Shown one piece after another: positions 18,374 to 26,896 of a DNA stretch of 64,000 nucleotides. Source of the DNA: Streptomyces sp. WMMB 322 (GTDB lineage Bacteria > Actinomycetota > Actinomycetes > Streptomycetales > Streptomycetaceae); the NCBI RefSeq assembly GCF_900090145.1, contig NZ_FMHI01000006.1:248001-312000 (forward strand), given 5' to 3'. Below the pieces are notes generated by a model. That model did not search any database. It saw only the letters and a list, made by a program, of their open reading frames with translations, and was not told the origin of the DNA. The position numbers were made by a program, and so were the translations under genes. Within the stretch, counting starts at the first letter, position 1. Each line of letters opens with the position of its first letter.

Positions 18374-19864
18374 CTATCCCCGCGGGTACGGCCAGGGGTT
18401 GGGGCGGCACTTCGCCCCGGCCGTGCTGAGCGACTTGGTCTGCTGCATCATGACCGGCGCGAGCGCCCCGTCCTCGGGGCAGCCGACGTGATCCCGGCCC
18501 AGACGGTGCCCGACCTCGTGATTGATGAGCATCTGCCGGTAGGCGAGCATCCGGTCGTCCCCGAAGGTCTTCGAACCGTGCGCCCACCTGTAGGCGTTGA
18601 TCATGATCCGGTCCGTGGAGGCCGAGTCGCAGGAGACGTTCTCCTCGCTGGTGTCCAGTCCGGACTTCGCACACCAGTCGTCCGTGGTCGGCGAACTCGC
18701 CAGCGTGACGACGAAGTCGGCGTCTCCCTTCGAGACCCGCTCGAAGCTGCGCTCCCCGCCGCGCGCCCAGCTGCGCTTGTCGTTGAGCGTCTTGTGCACG
18801 GCCTCCGCGAAGAGTTCGTCGTCCAGCGGGAGGCCCTTCTCGACGTCCACGCGGTAACGCACCACCTCTCCGCCGCCGGCGCCCTCGACCCTGCCCGGCA
18901 CCGCGCCGAACTTCCCCTTGCCCTTGAACTCCGAGTCCAGGTCGAAGGTCTTGCCGAGTTTCTCCGTGTACGTCGGCGCCGCGCCCTGGGCGTCGTCCTG
19001 GGTGCGCCTGCCCTTGTCCGAGCGGGACGCCGGGCCGTCCGCCGACTGACCGCGTTCGGGGCCGGCGCCCTTTTCCGCCACGTTGCCGGACGGGGTGCTT
19101 CCGGCGATCTGCCCCGCGACGGCGACCGCGATCACGCCCGCGACGGCGACGGCGATCAGGCCCGTGAGCACCCGGCCCGACCTGCTGCCGCCCTTTTCCG
19201 TGCGCTCGGCCTGCGCCGGCACGAAGGGAGCGGCCTGCGGAAGGCCGCCGGCGGGCGTCTCGTCCCGGTCACGCTCCGGATCCGGCCCGGGCGGGCCTCC
19301 CTGCGGGAAGACCGGCGGGCCCTCGTAGCCGTTCCACGGCCCCGGAGTTCCGGGCCTGCGGCCTCCGGTGCTCCGCACCGGGCCCGTGGCGGGCCTGTCG
19401 CCGGGCCGCCGGTTGCCCGGACGGCGTGGCGCGGGGGTCCATACCGTGCTCGCCGCGCCGGTGGCGCCCCTGCCGAAGGCGTCGTCATCGAAGGCGTCGT
19501 CGTCGAAGGCGTCGATGTACTCCTGCCGGGGACCGGACGGGCGCCCCAGGCCGGCCGACGAACCGGGCATGCCCTGGAGCACCCGGCCGACCGCGTCGCC
19601 CTTCTCCGAACCCCGGCCCGCGCCGTCGGCGCCCCAGCCGCCGCCTCGCTCGCGGTGCTCGGGATGACCGCCGCGCACGTTCCGCCCGGCCGGATCGTCC
19701 GGGGAACCGGCGCGCGGCTCGGGCGGACCGCAGGAGGCCCGGAGGCCGGAGGCCCCTGCCGGTGACTCCGCCGTGCCGTACGCAGGCGGGGCTTCGCCGC
19801 GCGGCACCGCCTGCTCGGACGGTGGACCGGCCTTTGCGCGCCCCTTGCGGCTATGGCGTCCCAC
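18374..19864 (-). CDS. DUF3152 membrane-anchored zincin-like protein
   Basis: A 496-residue protein. A disordered, Gly/Pro/Arg-rich cytoplasmic region (1-228, with an acidic FDDDAFDDDAF repeat) precedes one membrane helix (about 230-252) and an extracytoplasmic DUF3152 domain. That domain has the metalloprotease signature HEVGHRLGRDH (HExxHxxGxxH), and the cysteines CAKSG, VSCDS, VGCPED and AKCRPN could form disulfides. It is predicted to be a secreted-face zinc protease; the substrate is unknown. The GTG start at 19864 shares one base with the upstream hydrolase stop (TAGTG) and has an AAAGGTG element before it, so the pair is coupled. The M. tuberculosis counterpart is Rv3207c (from memory). 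Confidence 0.85.
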   Translation of the reverse strand: MGRHSRKGRAKAGPPSEQAVPRGEAPPAYGTAESPAGASGLRASCGPPEPRAGSPDDPAGRNVRGGHPEHRERGGGWGADGAGRGSEKGDAVGRVLQGMPGSSAGLGRPSGPRQEYIDAFDDDAFDDDAFGRGATGAASTVWTPAPRRPGNRRPGDRPATGPVRSTGGRRPGTPGPWNGYEGPPVFPQGGPPGPDPERDRDETPAGGLPQAAPFVPAQAERTEKGGSRSGRVLTGLIAVAVAGVIAVAVAGQIAGSTPSGNVAEKGAGPERGQSADGPASRSDKGRRTQDDAQGAAPTYTEKLGKTFDLDSEFKGKGKFGAVPGRVEGAGGGEVVRYRVDVEKGLPLDDELFAEAVHKTLNDKRSWARGGERSFERVSKGDADFVVTLASSPTTDDWCAKSGLDTSEENVSCDSASTDRIMINAYRWAHGSKTFGDDRMLAYRQMLINHEVGHRLGRDHVGCPEDGALAPVMMQQTKSLSTAGAKCRPNPWPYPRG

Positions 19865-20895
19865 TAGTCACCTTTCCGGGGTACGGGCCTCGGCGGCGAA
19901 GAGTCGCCCACCTCGGTACGAGCCGTCAACCGTGCTGTATCGACGAGCAGTTCACGAACGGCGCACGCGACGACCCCGGGGTACTCCATCATCGCCACGT
20001 GACCGGCGTCGGGCAGGGCCAGCATCCTGCTGTCGCGGAACGCCGCAGCGGCGCGTCGTGCCATCCGGAAGCTCACGAGCTGGTCCCGCCCGCCGTACAC
20101 CAGCAGCGTCGGTGCGAGCACGCGCTCCGCCTGCCGCCACAACGAATGCTGACCGCCCAGAGTGTAGGCGTCGACGAGGCCCCGCGCGGAACGCGCGAGG
20201 GAATCCCAGAAGTACGGCAGCCGCAGCCTTCGTTCGAACTCGGCGACCGCCGCGTCGAAACCCACCGGCGAGACCCGCCCCGGGTCGCCGTAGCACAGCC
20301 CCAGCACTCCCCTCGTCCGCTGCTCCGCCGACCAGTCCTTCGTGAGCCTCGCGAACAGCCCGGCGACGCCCGGCACCGCCAGGAGGGCCGTGGGCAGAGC
20401 GGTCCGCTGGGGCGGAACCTCCGGCAGTGCCGGGGAGATCAGCGTCAGGGTGCGCACGAGGTCGGGGCGCAGCGCCGCCGCGCGAGTCGCGACTGCGCCG
20501 CCGAGCGAGTTCCCCACGAGATGTACGGGAGCGCGCCCGCACGCGTCGAGGTAGCGGATCAGTGCACGCGCGTGTGCGGAGAGGGAGTAGTTGCCGTCGT
20601 CGGGCGGAGGGGAGAGGCCGAAGCCCGGCAGGTCGACGGCCTCGCTGTCCAGATCACCGGCGAGTTCCAGCATCAGCGCGGACCAGTTGAGCGAGGACCC
20701 GCCGAGCCCGTGCACGTACACGGCGGGCGGCAGGCCCGAACGCGCCGGGGGGCGCGAGCGGATGTTCAGAGTCAGGCCGGTGAGGGACACGGACCGTACG
20801 GCCTCACCGTCATGGACCGGTGGATCACCGGCCGGCGGCACCGTCTGCGCCGGCTCGGATGCTCCCCGAACACCGGGCTGCTCGGTCGATGACAT
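19864..20895 (-). CDS. Alpha/beta-fold hydrolase
   Basis: A 343-residue single-domain hydrolase. The oxyanion motif HGLGGSS is followed by the nucleophile elbow GNSLGG, the acid in GGRDQLVS and the histidine in DAGHVAMME, so the Ser-Asp-His triad is complete. No signal peptide is present, so it is probably cytoplasmic. The first 35 residues are Pro/Glu-rich and likely disordered. The family includes esterases and C-C hydrolases and the substrate cannot be inferred. It starts at an ATG (20895) facing an acidic small-protein gene across a 113-bp divergent promoter region, and it is coupled to the DUF3152 gene downstream. Confidence 0.85.
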   Translation of the reverse strand: MSSTEQPGVRGASEPAQTVPPAGDPPVHDGEAVRSVSLTGLTLNIRSRPPARSGLPPAVYVHGLGGSSLNWSALMLELAGDLDSEAVDLPGFGLSPPPDDGNYSLSAHARALIRYLDACGRAPVHLVGNSLGGAVATRAAALRPDLVRTLTLISPALPEVPPQRTALPTALLAVPGVAGLFARLTKDWSAEQRTRGVLGLCYGDPGRVSPVGFDAAVAEFERRLRLPYFWDSLARSARGLVDAYTLGGQHSLWRQAERVLAPTLLVYGGRDQLVSFRMARRAAAAFRDSRMLALPDAGHVAMMEYPGVVACAVRELLVDTARLTARTEVGDSSPPRPVPRKGD

Positions 20896-21008
20896 GACGC
20901 AATATTACGAGACGATCACAGGGGTTCACCGGTGTTCGTCGTCACAAGAGCACCACGGCCACGACGTAGCCTCGAATAAGAGGCGTCCTTCTGGAAAGGG
21001 GAGCGAGC

Positions 21009-21239
21009 ATGTCTGTTGACCCGACCGACCCGGACAACTTCGAGGACACCTACGAGGAGGAGCCGGATCTGGCAGCAACCGGTATCGAAGCGCCTCCGGA
21101 GGACGCCGCCGAACAGCACGCCGACCTGCTCCGTCAGCGGGACGAGCCCATCACCGGCCGCGAGGACATCGAGGTCGATCCCGCCGACGCCGCCGAGCAG
21201 GCCCGCGTGGTCGAACTGAACGAGGACGAATACCGATGA
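21009..21239 (+). CDS. Small acidic hypothetical protein (76 aa)
   Basis: A 76-residue, very acidic protein (Asp/Glu-rich, few hydrophobics, ending in VVELNEDEYR) without a recognisable domain. It is probably soluble and partly disordered. An SD-like GGGGAG lies 6 bases before the ATG, and codon use fits the neighbours, so I regard it as real. The gene stands alone between a divergent hydrolase and a downstream TetR gene. Function unknown. Confidence 0.75.
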   Translation: MSVDPTDPDNFEDTYEEEPDLAATGIEAPPEDAAEQHADLLRQRDEPITGREDIEVDPADAAEQARVVELNEDEYR

Positions 21240-21359
21240 CGCGCCCGCTGTCAGTGCCGGAATGAAATTTTCGGCCCGCGGCAGTCACAGCCCGGTTACC
21301 GAAAAGTACGATGGCAGGCGCAGCGCAGACCGCGCACAGAGATCGATCAGGGAGGCGGC

Positions 21360-21983
21360 GTGACAGCCATCGAGCAGACAGAGGCGCGCCCTCGCGGCAC
21401 GCGCCTGCCGCGCCGGGCCCGACGCAATCAACTCCTGGGAGCGGCGCAGGAGGTCTTCGTCGCGCAGGGATACCACGCGGCGGCCATGGACGACATCGCC
21501 GACCGGGCGGGCGTGAGCAAGCCGGTGCTCTACCAGCACTTTCCGGGCAAACTCGACCTCTACCTTGCGCTGCTGGACCAGCACTGCGAGTCGCTTCTGG
21601 AGGCGGTACGGGCCGCCCTGGCCTCCACGACGGACAACAAGCAGCGCGTCGCGGCGACGATGGACGCCTACTTCGCGTACGTCGAGGACGAAGGGGGGGC
21701 GTTCCGGCTCGTCTTCGAGTCCGACCTCACCAACGAGCCCGCCGTCCGCGACCGCGTCGACAGGGTGAGCCTGGAGTGCGCGGAAGCCGTCAGCAACGTC
21801 ATCGCCGAGGACACCAAGCTCTCGCGCGACCAGTCGATGCTGCTCGCCGTGGGGCTGTGCGGCATGGCGCAGATCACCGCCCGGTACTGGCTCGGCTCGG
21901 GACGTCCCATCCCGCGGGACGCCGCAGCGAAGCTGATCTCGTCCCTGTCGTGGAGGGGCATCGCCGGATTCCCCATGCAGTGA
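21360..21983 (+). CDS. TetR-family transcriptional regulator
   Basis: A 207-residue regulator. The N-terminal helix-turn-helix spans residues 20-66: NQLLGAAQEVFVAQGYHA, then MDDIADRAGVSKPVLYQHF, matching TetR DNA-binding domains closely. The C-terminal ligand-binding part is all helical (VFESDLTNEPAVRDRV and so on). The GTG start at 21360 follows GGAGGCGGC. By position it corresponds to M. tuberculosis Rv3208, next to the DUF3107 gene as there (from memory). Its target genes and ligand are not known from sequence. An A/T-rich spot with TTACCGAAAAGTACGAT 40 bp upstream may be its promoter and an autoregulatory site. Confidence 0.9.
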   Translation: MTAIEQTEARPRGTRLPRRARRNQLLGAAQEVFVAQGYHAAAMDDIADRAGVSKPVLYQHFPGKLDLYLALLDQHCESLLEAVRAALASTTDNKQRVAATMDAYFAYVEDEGGAFRLVFESDLTNEPAVRDRVDRVSLECAEAVSNVIAEDTKLSRDQSMLLAVGLCGMAQITARYWLGSGRPIPRDAAAKLISSLSWRGIAGFPMQ

Positions 21984-22170
21984 ACCGCGGGTCCCGGCGG
22001 GACCCGGCACGGGAGTGGAAGGAGCCCTTGCGCAACAACCGGCGGGGGCTCCCGCCTGTTCGCTGCGGGCGTGCGGAGCCGGACCCCGGCACCGGCCGCC
22101 GTGGGGCTAATGTTGGCCCGTACAGCGCGGCTGACCGCGTATTCAACTGCCCGTTCGGAGGGACATAGCC

Positions 22171-22401
22171 GTGGAGGTCAAGATCGGCGTGCAGCACGCG
22201 CCCCGCGAGATCGTCTTCGAGAGCAAGCAGTCTCCCGAAGAAGTCGAGAGCGCGGTGTCGGCCGCACTGGCCGGCAGCGGCTCGAACATGCTCAACCTGG
22301 CGGACGAGCACGGTCGCAGGATCCTGGTTCCGGCGGACCGCGTCGCCTATGTCGAGATCGGCGAACACAGCGGCCGCAAGGTGGGGTTCGGCACGATCTG
22401 A
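22171..22401 (+). CDS. DUF3107 protein
   Basis: A 76-residue conserved actinobacterial protein (DUF3107; M. tuberculosis TB9.4-like). It reads EVKIGVQHAPREIVFESKQS at the start and ends RVAYVEIGEHSGRKVGFGTI. The full family length is present. The GTG start at 22171 has GGAGGG 8 bases upstream. It is a small cytoplasmic protein of unknown function, although M. tuberculosis TB9.4 is a known T-cell antigen (established knowledge). It lies downstream of the TetR gene and is followed by a strong hairpin, so it is probably transcribed alone or with the TetR gene. Confidence 0.9.
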   Translation: MEVKIGVQHAPREIVFESKQSPEEVESAVSAALAGSGSNMLNLADEHGRRILVPADRVAYVEIGEHSGRKVGFGTI

Positions 22402-22429
22402 GTGCCCGGGCACTCATTCGTCGGGCATG

Positions 22430-22466
22430 ACGGCGGCTTCCCGAATCTTTCGGGGAGCCGCCGTTT
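22430..22466 (+). terminator. Hairpin terminator after the DUF3107 gene
   Basis: A 15-bp stem pairs 22430-22444 (ACGGCGGCTTCCCGA) with 22450-22464 (TCGGGGAGCCGCCGT), with one G-U pair and loop ATCTT, followed by TT. It lies about 30 bp after the stop, and a short palindrome GTGCCCGGGCAC directly abuts the stop. Confidence 0.8.
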
Positions 22467-22551
22467 CGCGTGCCTGCCACACGGGGAGTACGGGAGCGAC
22501 TCGAACTGCACGGCGGCCGGACCGGCCGCCGTCCACCCCGAGGAGGTCCCC

Positions 22552-22842
22552 ATGATCTGGGAGGCACTCGGCGCCATGGCCGTGGGACTGGCCATCGCCT
22601 ACGCCGCCACCCGGCAGCTGCCCGAGCGACTCCCCGACCGTTCACTCGTGCTCGCCACGGGCCCGGCAGCAGCGCTTCTCGGCGGGCTCATCTGTCACAT
22701 CGTCCTCGGCGGCGGGCACCCGCTGGTGACGTTGACGGTCGCGGCGCTCGTGAGTGTGGCGATCCTCTCACTGCTTCTCGGCGAGAGCGCCCGCCCGGCA
22801 CAGCGGCTGGGTCGCAAAGTCCCCAGCGCGCCGCACGTTTAG
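22552..22842 (+). CDS. Small membrane protein with three helices
   Basis: A 96-residue hydrophobic protein: helices at about 3-18 (IWEALGAMAVGLAIAYA), 32-50 (LATGPAAALLGGLICHIVLG) and 55-75 (LVTLTVAALVSVAILSLLLG), then a short basic tail. The ATG at 22552 has GAGGAGG 5 bases upstream, and this excludes the longer open frame. I do not recognise a named family. It has its own ribosome binding site after the terminator at 22430-22466, so it probably has its own promoter. Confidence 0.75.
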   Translation: MIWEALGAMAVGLAIAYAATRQLPERLPDRSLVLATGPAAALLGGLICHIVLGGGHPLVTLTVAALVSVAILSLLLGESARPAQRLGRKVPSAPHV

Positions 22843-23002
22843 GAGCACGGCGGGACAGCCGGCCCGGGTGCGCCCGGAGGGCGATCGTGCCCGGTCAAGC
22901 GCCGCCCGCCCGTCCCCGTCGCTCGTTCGGGCGTCGGGGGCCGGCCACCGGAAGCGCCGTCCCGTTGGCGGCCTCAACCGGCAGTCCCCGTAGGGTCCTT
23001 GG

Positions 23003-23734
23003 TCAGGCCGCGAGCCCAAGTGCCGCCATGCGCTTCGTGTGCGCCTCGGTGATACGGGAGAACATCCGGCCCACCTCGGCCAGGTCGAACCCGTCCGCTA
23101 GGCCGCCCACCAGCATCGTCGAGAGCGCGTCGCGGTCGGCGACCACGCGCTGCGCCTGCGAGAGGGCCTCCCCCATCAGGCGCCGCGCCCACAGCGCCAG
23201 TCGTCCGCCGACCCGCGGGTCCTCCTCGATGGCGGCCCGCACCTTCTCCACGGCGAAGCTCGAATGCCCGCTGTCGTCGAGGACGCCCAGCACCAGGGCA
23301 CGGGTGTCGGAGTCCAGGCGCGTGGCGACCTCGCGGTAGAAGTCCGCGGCGATCGAGTCGCCGACGTACGCCTTGATCAGGCCCTCGAGCCAGTCGGAGG
23401 GGGCGGTCTGCCGGTGGAACTCGTCCAGCGCGGCGGCGAAGGGCTCCATGGCCTCGGTCGGCTCCGCGTCGATCACCGCCAGCCGGTCGCGCAGCTGCGC
23501 GAAGTGCTGGAACTCGGCGGCCGCCATGGACGCCAGCTGGGCCTTGTCGGCGAGAGTGGGCGCGAGCTTCGCGTCCTCCGCGAGCCGCTCGAAAGCGGAA
23601 AGTTCCCCGTAGGCGAGTGCACCCAGCAGATCCACCACTGCCGCCCGGTACGTGGGATCGGCGGAAGCCTCGGTCCAGTCCTGGGTGGCGGTCCCTGTGT
23701 GCACCGGCTCGGGGCTCTTCCCATTGGTCTCCAT
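23003..23734 (-). CDS. Ferritin-like diiron protein (MiaE-like)
   Basis: A 243-residue helical protein of the ferritin-like fold. Iron-ligand motifs spaced along the helices are AYGELSAFERL, MAAAEFQHFAQL (ExxH), DSIAADFYREV and LDDSGHSSFAVEKV. It is related to the tRNA hydroxylase MiaE group, but in actinobacteria it is a stand-alone conserved protein next to an RNA helicase gene (M. tuberculosis Rv3210c, from memory). Oxygenase or iron-binding activity is plausible; the substrate is unknown. The ATG at 23734 is preferred; the long open frame upstream has no homology. It is divergent from the DEAD-box gene. Confidence 0.85.
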   Translation of the reverse strand: METNGKSPEPVHTGTATQDWTEASADPTYRAAVVDLLGALAYGELSAFERLAEDAKLAPTLADKAQLASMAAAEFQHFAQLRDRLAVIDAEPTEAMEPFAAALDEFHRQTAPSDWLEGLIKAYVGDSIAADFYREVATRLDSDTRALVLGVLDDSGHSSFAVEKVRAAIEEDPRVGGRLALWARRLMGEALSQAQRVVADRDALSTMLVGGLADGFDLAEVGRMFSRITEAHTKRMAALGLAA

Positions 23735-24065
23735 GACGAGCACGATAGCCCGCGTCACCTGGCCCGGAAGCCCCTGGTTCCGGGCTCGGAGGCCACAGTG
23801 GACTCGTACACAACAATCGCCCCGGTACACATGCGCGGATCCGGGGTACAGTGATATTGGATCCCGCCGGACCACGGCGGGAGTCCTGTACGCAATGCGG
23901 ATGCCCGGTCGGAGGCCCGATCGGCTCCGACCCCGACAGCCCTCCGCGTGGCGCGGTGATCCCCACCGTCCCGTGACCATGAGGGACCGCTCGCGTGAAG
24001 AGCGCTTGAGCGAGAGCCAGTGGTCCCGCACAGACCGGCGGGCCGGCAAGGCGCCGCCCCGGTTG
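23735..24065. other. Divergent promoter region and long leader of the DEAD-box gene
   Basis: A 331-bp region between the ferritin-like gene (minus) and the RNA helicase (plus). It has the only relatively A/T-rich stretch nearby, around TACAGTGATATTGG at 23848-23861, a candidate promoter for the helicase. That would give a leader of more than 200 nt. I see no protein-like frame in it. Confidence 0.5.
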
Positions 24066-25835
24066 ATGCGGTACGACCCTCCTCGCCGCCTCCTCGCGCG
24101 TCACACAGAAGAGGCCAGCATCCTGTCCACCACGACTTTCCGCGAACTCGGAATCCTTTCCGAGACGGCCGAGGCTCTCGAAGCCGTCGGCATCAGCACT
24201 CCCTTCCCCATCCAGCAGATGACGCTCCCCGTCGCCCTCGCCGGCGGCGATGTGATCGGCCAGGCGAAGACCGGCACCGGCAAGACGCTGGGCTTCGGCC
24301 TTCCGCTGCTCGAGGCCGTCACCGTGCCCGCCGACGTCGAGGCCGGCCGGGCCGCGCCGGAGCTGCTCACCGACTCTCCCCAGGCGCTCGTCGTCGTCCC
24401 CACGCGTGAGCTGTGCCAGCAGGTCACCAACGACCTGCAGACCGCAGGCAAGGTCCGCAACGTCCGCGTGCTGTCGATCTACGGCGGGCGCGCGTACGAG
24501 CCGCAGGTCGAGGCCCTGAAGAAGGGCGTCGACGTCGTCGTCGGAACGCCCGGGCGGCTGCTCGACCTCGCAGGCCAGAGGAAGCTGCGGCTCTCCGACG
24601 TGCGCACCCTCGTGCTCGACGAGGCCGACGAGATGCTCGACCTGGGCTTCCTCCCGGACGTCGAGAAGATCATCCAGATGCTGCCGGTGAAGCGGCAGAC
24701 CATGCTCTTCTCCGCGACGATGCCGGGGCAGGTCATCTCCCTGGCCCGCCGGTACATGAACCGCCCCACGCACATCCGTGCGTCCGAGCCGGACGACGCC
24801 GGCCAGACTGTGGCCAACACCACACAGCACGCCTTCCGCGCCCACTCCATGGACAAGCAGGAGATGGTGGCCCGCATCCTGCAGGCCGAGGGCTGCGAAC
24901 TCGCGATGATCTTCTGCCGTACGAAGCGGACGGCGGCCGACGTCGCCGACCAGCTCGCCCGGCGCGGCTTCGCCGCGGGCGCCGTCCACGGCGATCTGGG
25001 CCAGGGCGCTCGCGAGCAGGCGCTGCGCGCGTTCCGCAACGGCAAGGTCAACGTCCTGGTCTGCACGGACGTGGCGGCACGGGGCATCGACGTCGACAAC
25101 GTGACGCACGTCATCAACTACCAGACCCCCGAGGACGAGAAGACGTATCTGCACCGGATCGGGCGCACCGGCCGGGCCGGTGCCTCCGGTACGGCCGTGA
25201 CCCTCGTCGACTGGGACGACATCCCGCGCTGGCAGCTGATCAACAAGGCGCTGGAGCTCGGGCTGGCCGACCCGGAGGAGACCTACTCCACCTCCCCGCA
25301 CCTCTACGAGGCACTCGGCATCCCCGAGGGCACCAAGGGTGTTCTGCCGCGTGGCGAGCGCACCCGCGCGGGCCTGTCGGCGGAGGAGGTCGAGGACCTG
25401 GGCGAGACGGGGCGCGGCCCGGCGCGCGGCCGTGGCCAGAACGCCGAGGCCGGCGAGCGTCCGAAGCGCACACGCCCGCCGCGCCAGCGGCGCCGCACGC
25501 GCAACGGCAGGCCCGTCGGTGACGACGTCGCCGGTACGAAGGACGGTGCGGCCGACGGCGCACCGGTCACGCCGGCAGGCGGACCGGACGAGGACGGCAC
25601 GGCCGCACGCAAGCCGCGCCGCAGGCGCCGCACCCGTGGCGGTGCCGGGAACGCGGCCGACGGGGTCTCCGCCGCCGACGGGTCCGCGGCCACCAAAGCG
25701 ACAGCCACGGCACGTCACCAGCAGGACGCCTCCCCCGAGGAGGGCGCCAAGCCGCGCCGCAGGCGCCGCACACGCGGCGGCGGCAACGGCGGGACCAAGG
25801 CCGCTCAGCAGGCGAACGCGGGCCCGGAGAGCTGA
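24066..25835 (+). CDS. DEAD-box ATP-dependent RNA helicase (RhlE/CsdA-like)
   Basis: An RNA helicase with all core motifs: Q motif ISTPFPIQ, Walker A AKTGTGKT, PTREL, GTPGRLLD, VLDEADEML, SATMP and HRIGRTGRAG. A long basic C-terminal tail holds two near-copies of KPRRRRRTRGG that would bind RNA nonspecifically. Such proteins unwind RNA in ribosome assembly, decay and cold adaptation. Start choice is uncertain. Homology begins right at STTTFRELGIL, so a CTG at 24123 preceded by AGAGG (giving 570 residues) is a serious alternative to the ATG at 24066 used here. By position it matches M. tuberculosis rhlE, Rv3211 (from memory). Confidence 0.88.
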   Translation: MRYDPPRRLLARHTEEASILSTTTFRELGILSETAEALEAVGISTPFPIQQMTLPVALAGGDVIGQAKTGTGKTLGFGLPLLEAVTVPADVEAGRAAPELLTDSPQALVVVPTRELCQQVTNDLQTAGKVRNVRVLSIYGGRAYEPQVEALKKGVDVVVGTPGRLLDLAGQRKLRLSDVRTLVLDEADEMLDLGFLPDVEKIIQMLPVKRQTMLFSATMPGQVISLARRYMNRPTHIRASEPDDAGQTVANTTQHAFRAHSMDKQEMVARILQAEGCELAMIFCRTKRTAADVADQLARRGFAAGAVHGDLGQGAREQALRAFRNGKVNVLVCTDVAARGIDVDNVTHVINYQTPEDEKTYLHRIGRTGRAGASGTAVTLVDWDDIPRWQLINKALELGLADPEETYSTSPHLYEALGIPEGTKGVLPRGERTRAGLSAEEVEDLGETGRGPARGRGQNAEAGERPKRTRPPRQRRRTRNGRPVGDDVAGTKDGAADGAPVTPAGGPDEDGTAARKPRRRRRTRGGAGNAADGVSAADGSAATKATATARHQQDASPEEGAKPRRRRRTRGGGNGGTKAAQQANAGPES

Positions 25836-25854
25836 TCCGCCGGCAGATCACATC

Positions 25855-25902
25855 GCGCCGAGGCCCGGCAGCCCCGACGAGGGGCGCGCCGGGCCTCGGC
25901 GC
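25855..25902 (+). terminator. 15-bp hairpin terminator after the RNA helicase gene
   Basis: GCGCCGAGGCCCGGC (25855-25869) pairs perfectly with GCCGGGCCTCGGCGC (25888-25902). The loop itself folds (GCCCC with GGGGC). It starts 20 bp after the stop. Confidence 0.8.
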
Positions 25903-25973
25903 GTGCCGGGCCCGGATGTGCCGGGCTCGGATGTACCAGGCCGCGGCGCCGGCCGGGGAGCGGGTGCGCGGCG

Positions 25974-26002
25974 GTGACCCGCGGCGGCAGCAGCGGTAGC
26001 GT
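25974..26002 (+). promoter_or_regulatory. Candidate promoter for a leaderless transcript
   Basis: GTGACC (25974-25979) and TAGCGT (25997-26002) are separated by 17 bases, as expected for a housekeeping sigma factor. The hydrolase ATG begins 7 bases after the -10 hexamer, and no Shine-Dalgarno is seen, so transcription could start at the start codon. Confidence 0.5.
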
Positions 26003-26008
26003 CGTCGC

Positions 26009-26896
26009 ATGAGCAAGCCGCCGTCCCTCGGGCTGCCGCCCACGGTCCGCGCTTACCGACTGCCCACGGTGCGCGGCGAGTTCGCCGTACTCGACGCGGG
26101 CGAGCCCCGTCTCGGTACGGCACTGCTGATCCCTGGCTTCACCGGCAGCAAGGAGGACTTCCTCGCCCTGCTCGACCCGCTCGCCGGCATGGGGTACCGA
26201 GTCGTGGCGGTCGACGGGCGCGGCCAGTACGAGACGGGCGGCCCGCGTGAGGAGTCCGCGTACGCCCAGCCCGAACTCGCGCGGGACGTGCTCGCCCTGA
26301 CCGCGGCGCTCCGGGAGGACGGCGCCTTCGGCGTTCACCTGCTGGGGCACTCGCTGGGCGGTCTCGTCGCACGGGCCGCCGTGCTCCGGGACGACTCGCC
26401 CTTCACCTCCCTCACCCTCATGAGCAGCGGCCCCGCTGCCGTCTCCGCCTCCCAGCAGCACCGTCTGAAGATGCTGCTCGGGGCGCTCGGGGTGATGGAG
26501 ATGGAGGAGATCTGGCTCGCGATGTCCGAGCTGGACCCCGTCGAGGCGGCCGACGAGGCGACGCCGCCCGAGGTGACCCGCTTCCTCCACCGCCGCTGGA
26601 TGGCGAACGTGCCGGAACAACTCTCCGCCACCGCACAGCAGTTGCTCGGCGAGCCCGACAGGACCGACGAACTCGCCGCGGCCCTCTCACGCCGCGCGGA
26701 ACCCCTCCCCGTCCATGTGATCTCCGGGGCGGAAGACTACGCCTGGCCGATTCCGCTGCTGGACGAGACCGCGGCACGGCTCGGTGCCGTCCGCACGGTC
26801 GTGGCGGGGGCGGGCCACTCGCCGAACGCCGAGCGCCCGGCGGAGACGGCCCGCGCACTGGCATCGTTCTGGGACGGCGGCGGCCTCAGCCGGTGA
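26009..26896 (+). CDS. Alpha/beta-fold hydrolase
   Basis: A 295-residue cytoplasmic hydrolase. It shows IPGFTGSKEDF (oxyanion region), the nucleophile elbow GHSLGG, the acid in SGAEDYAWP and the histidine in GAGHSPNAERP. A cap region lies between strands 6 and 7. It resembles lysophospholipase or haloperoxidase-like hydrolases; the substrate is unknown. The start codon lacks a ribosome binding site but sits 7 bases after a promoter -10-like TAGCGT, so the mRNA is probably leaderless. Its 3' end overlaps the convergent PHP gene by 11 bp. Confidence 0.85.
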   Translation: MSKPPSLGLPPTVRAYRLPTVRGEFAVLDAGEPRLGTALLIPGFTGSKEDFLALLDPLAGMGYRVVAVDGRGQYETGGPREESAYAQPELARDVLALTAALREDGAFGVHLLGHSLGGLVARAAVLRDDSPFTSLTLMSSGPAAVSASQQHRLKMLLGALGVMEMEEIWLAMSELDPVEAADEATPPEVTRFLHRRWMANVPEQLSATAQQLLGEPDRTDELAAALSRRAEPLPVHVISGAEDYAWPIPLLDETAARLGAVRTVVAGAGHSPNAERPAETARALASFWDGGGLSR

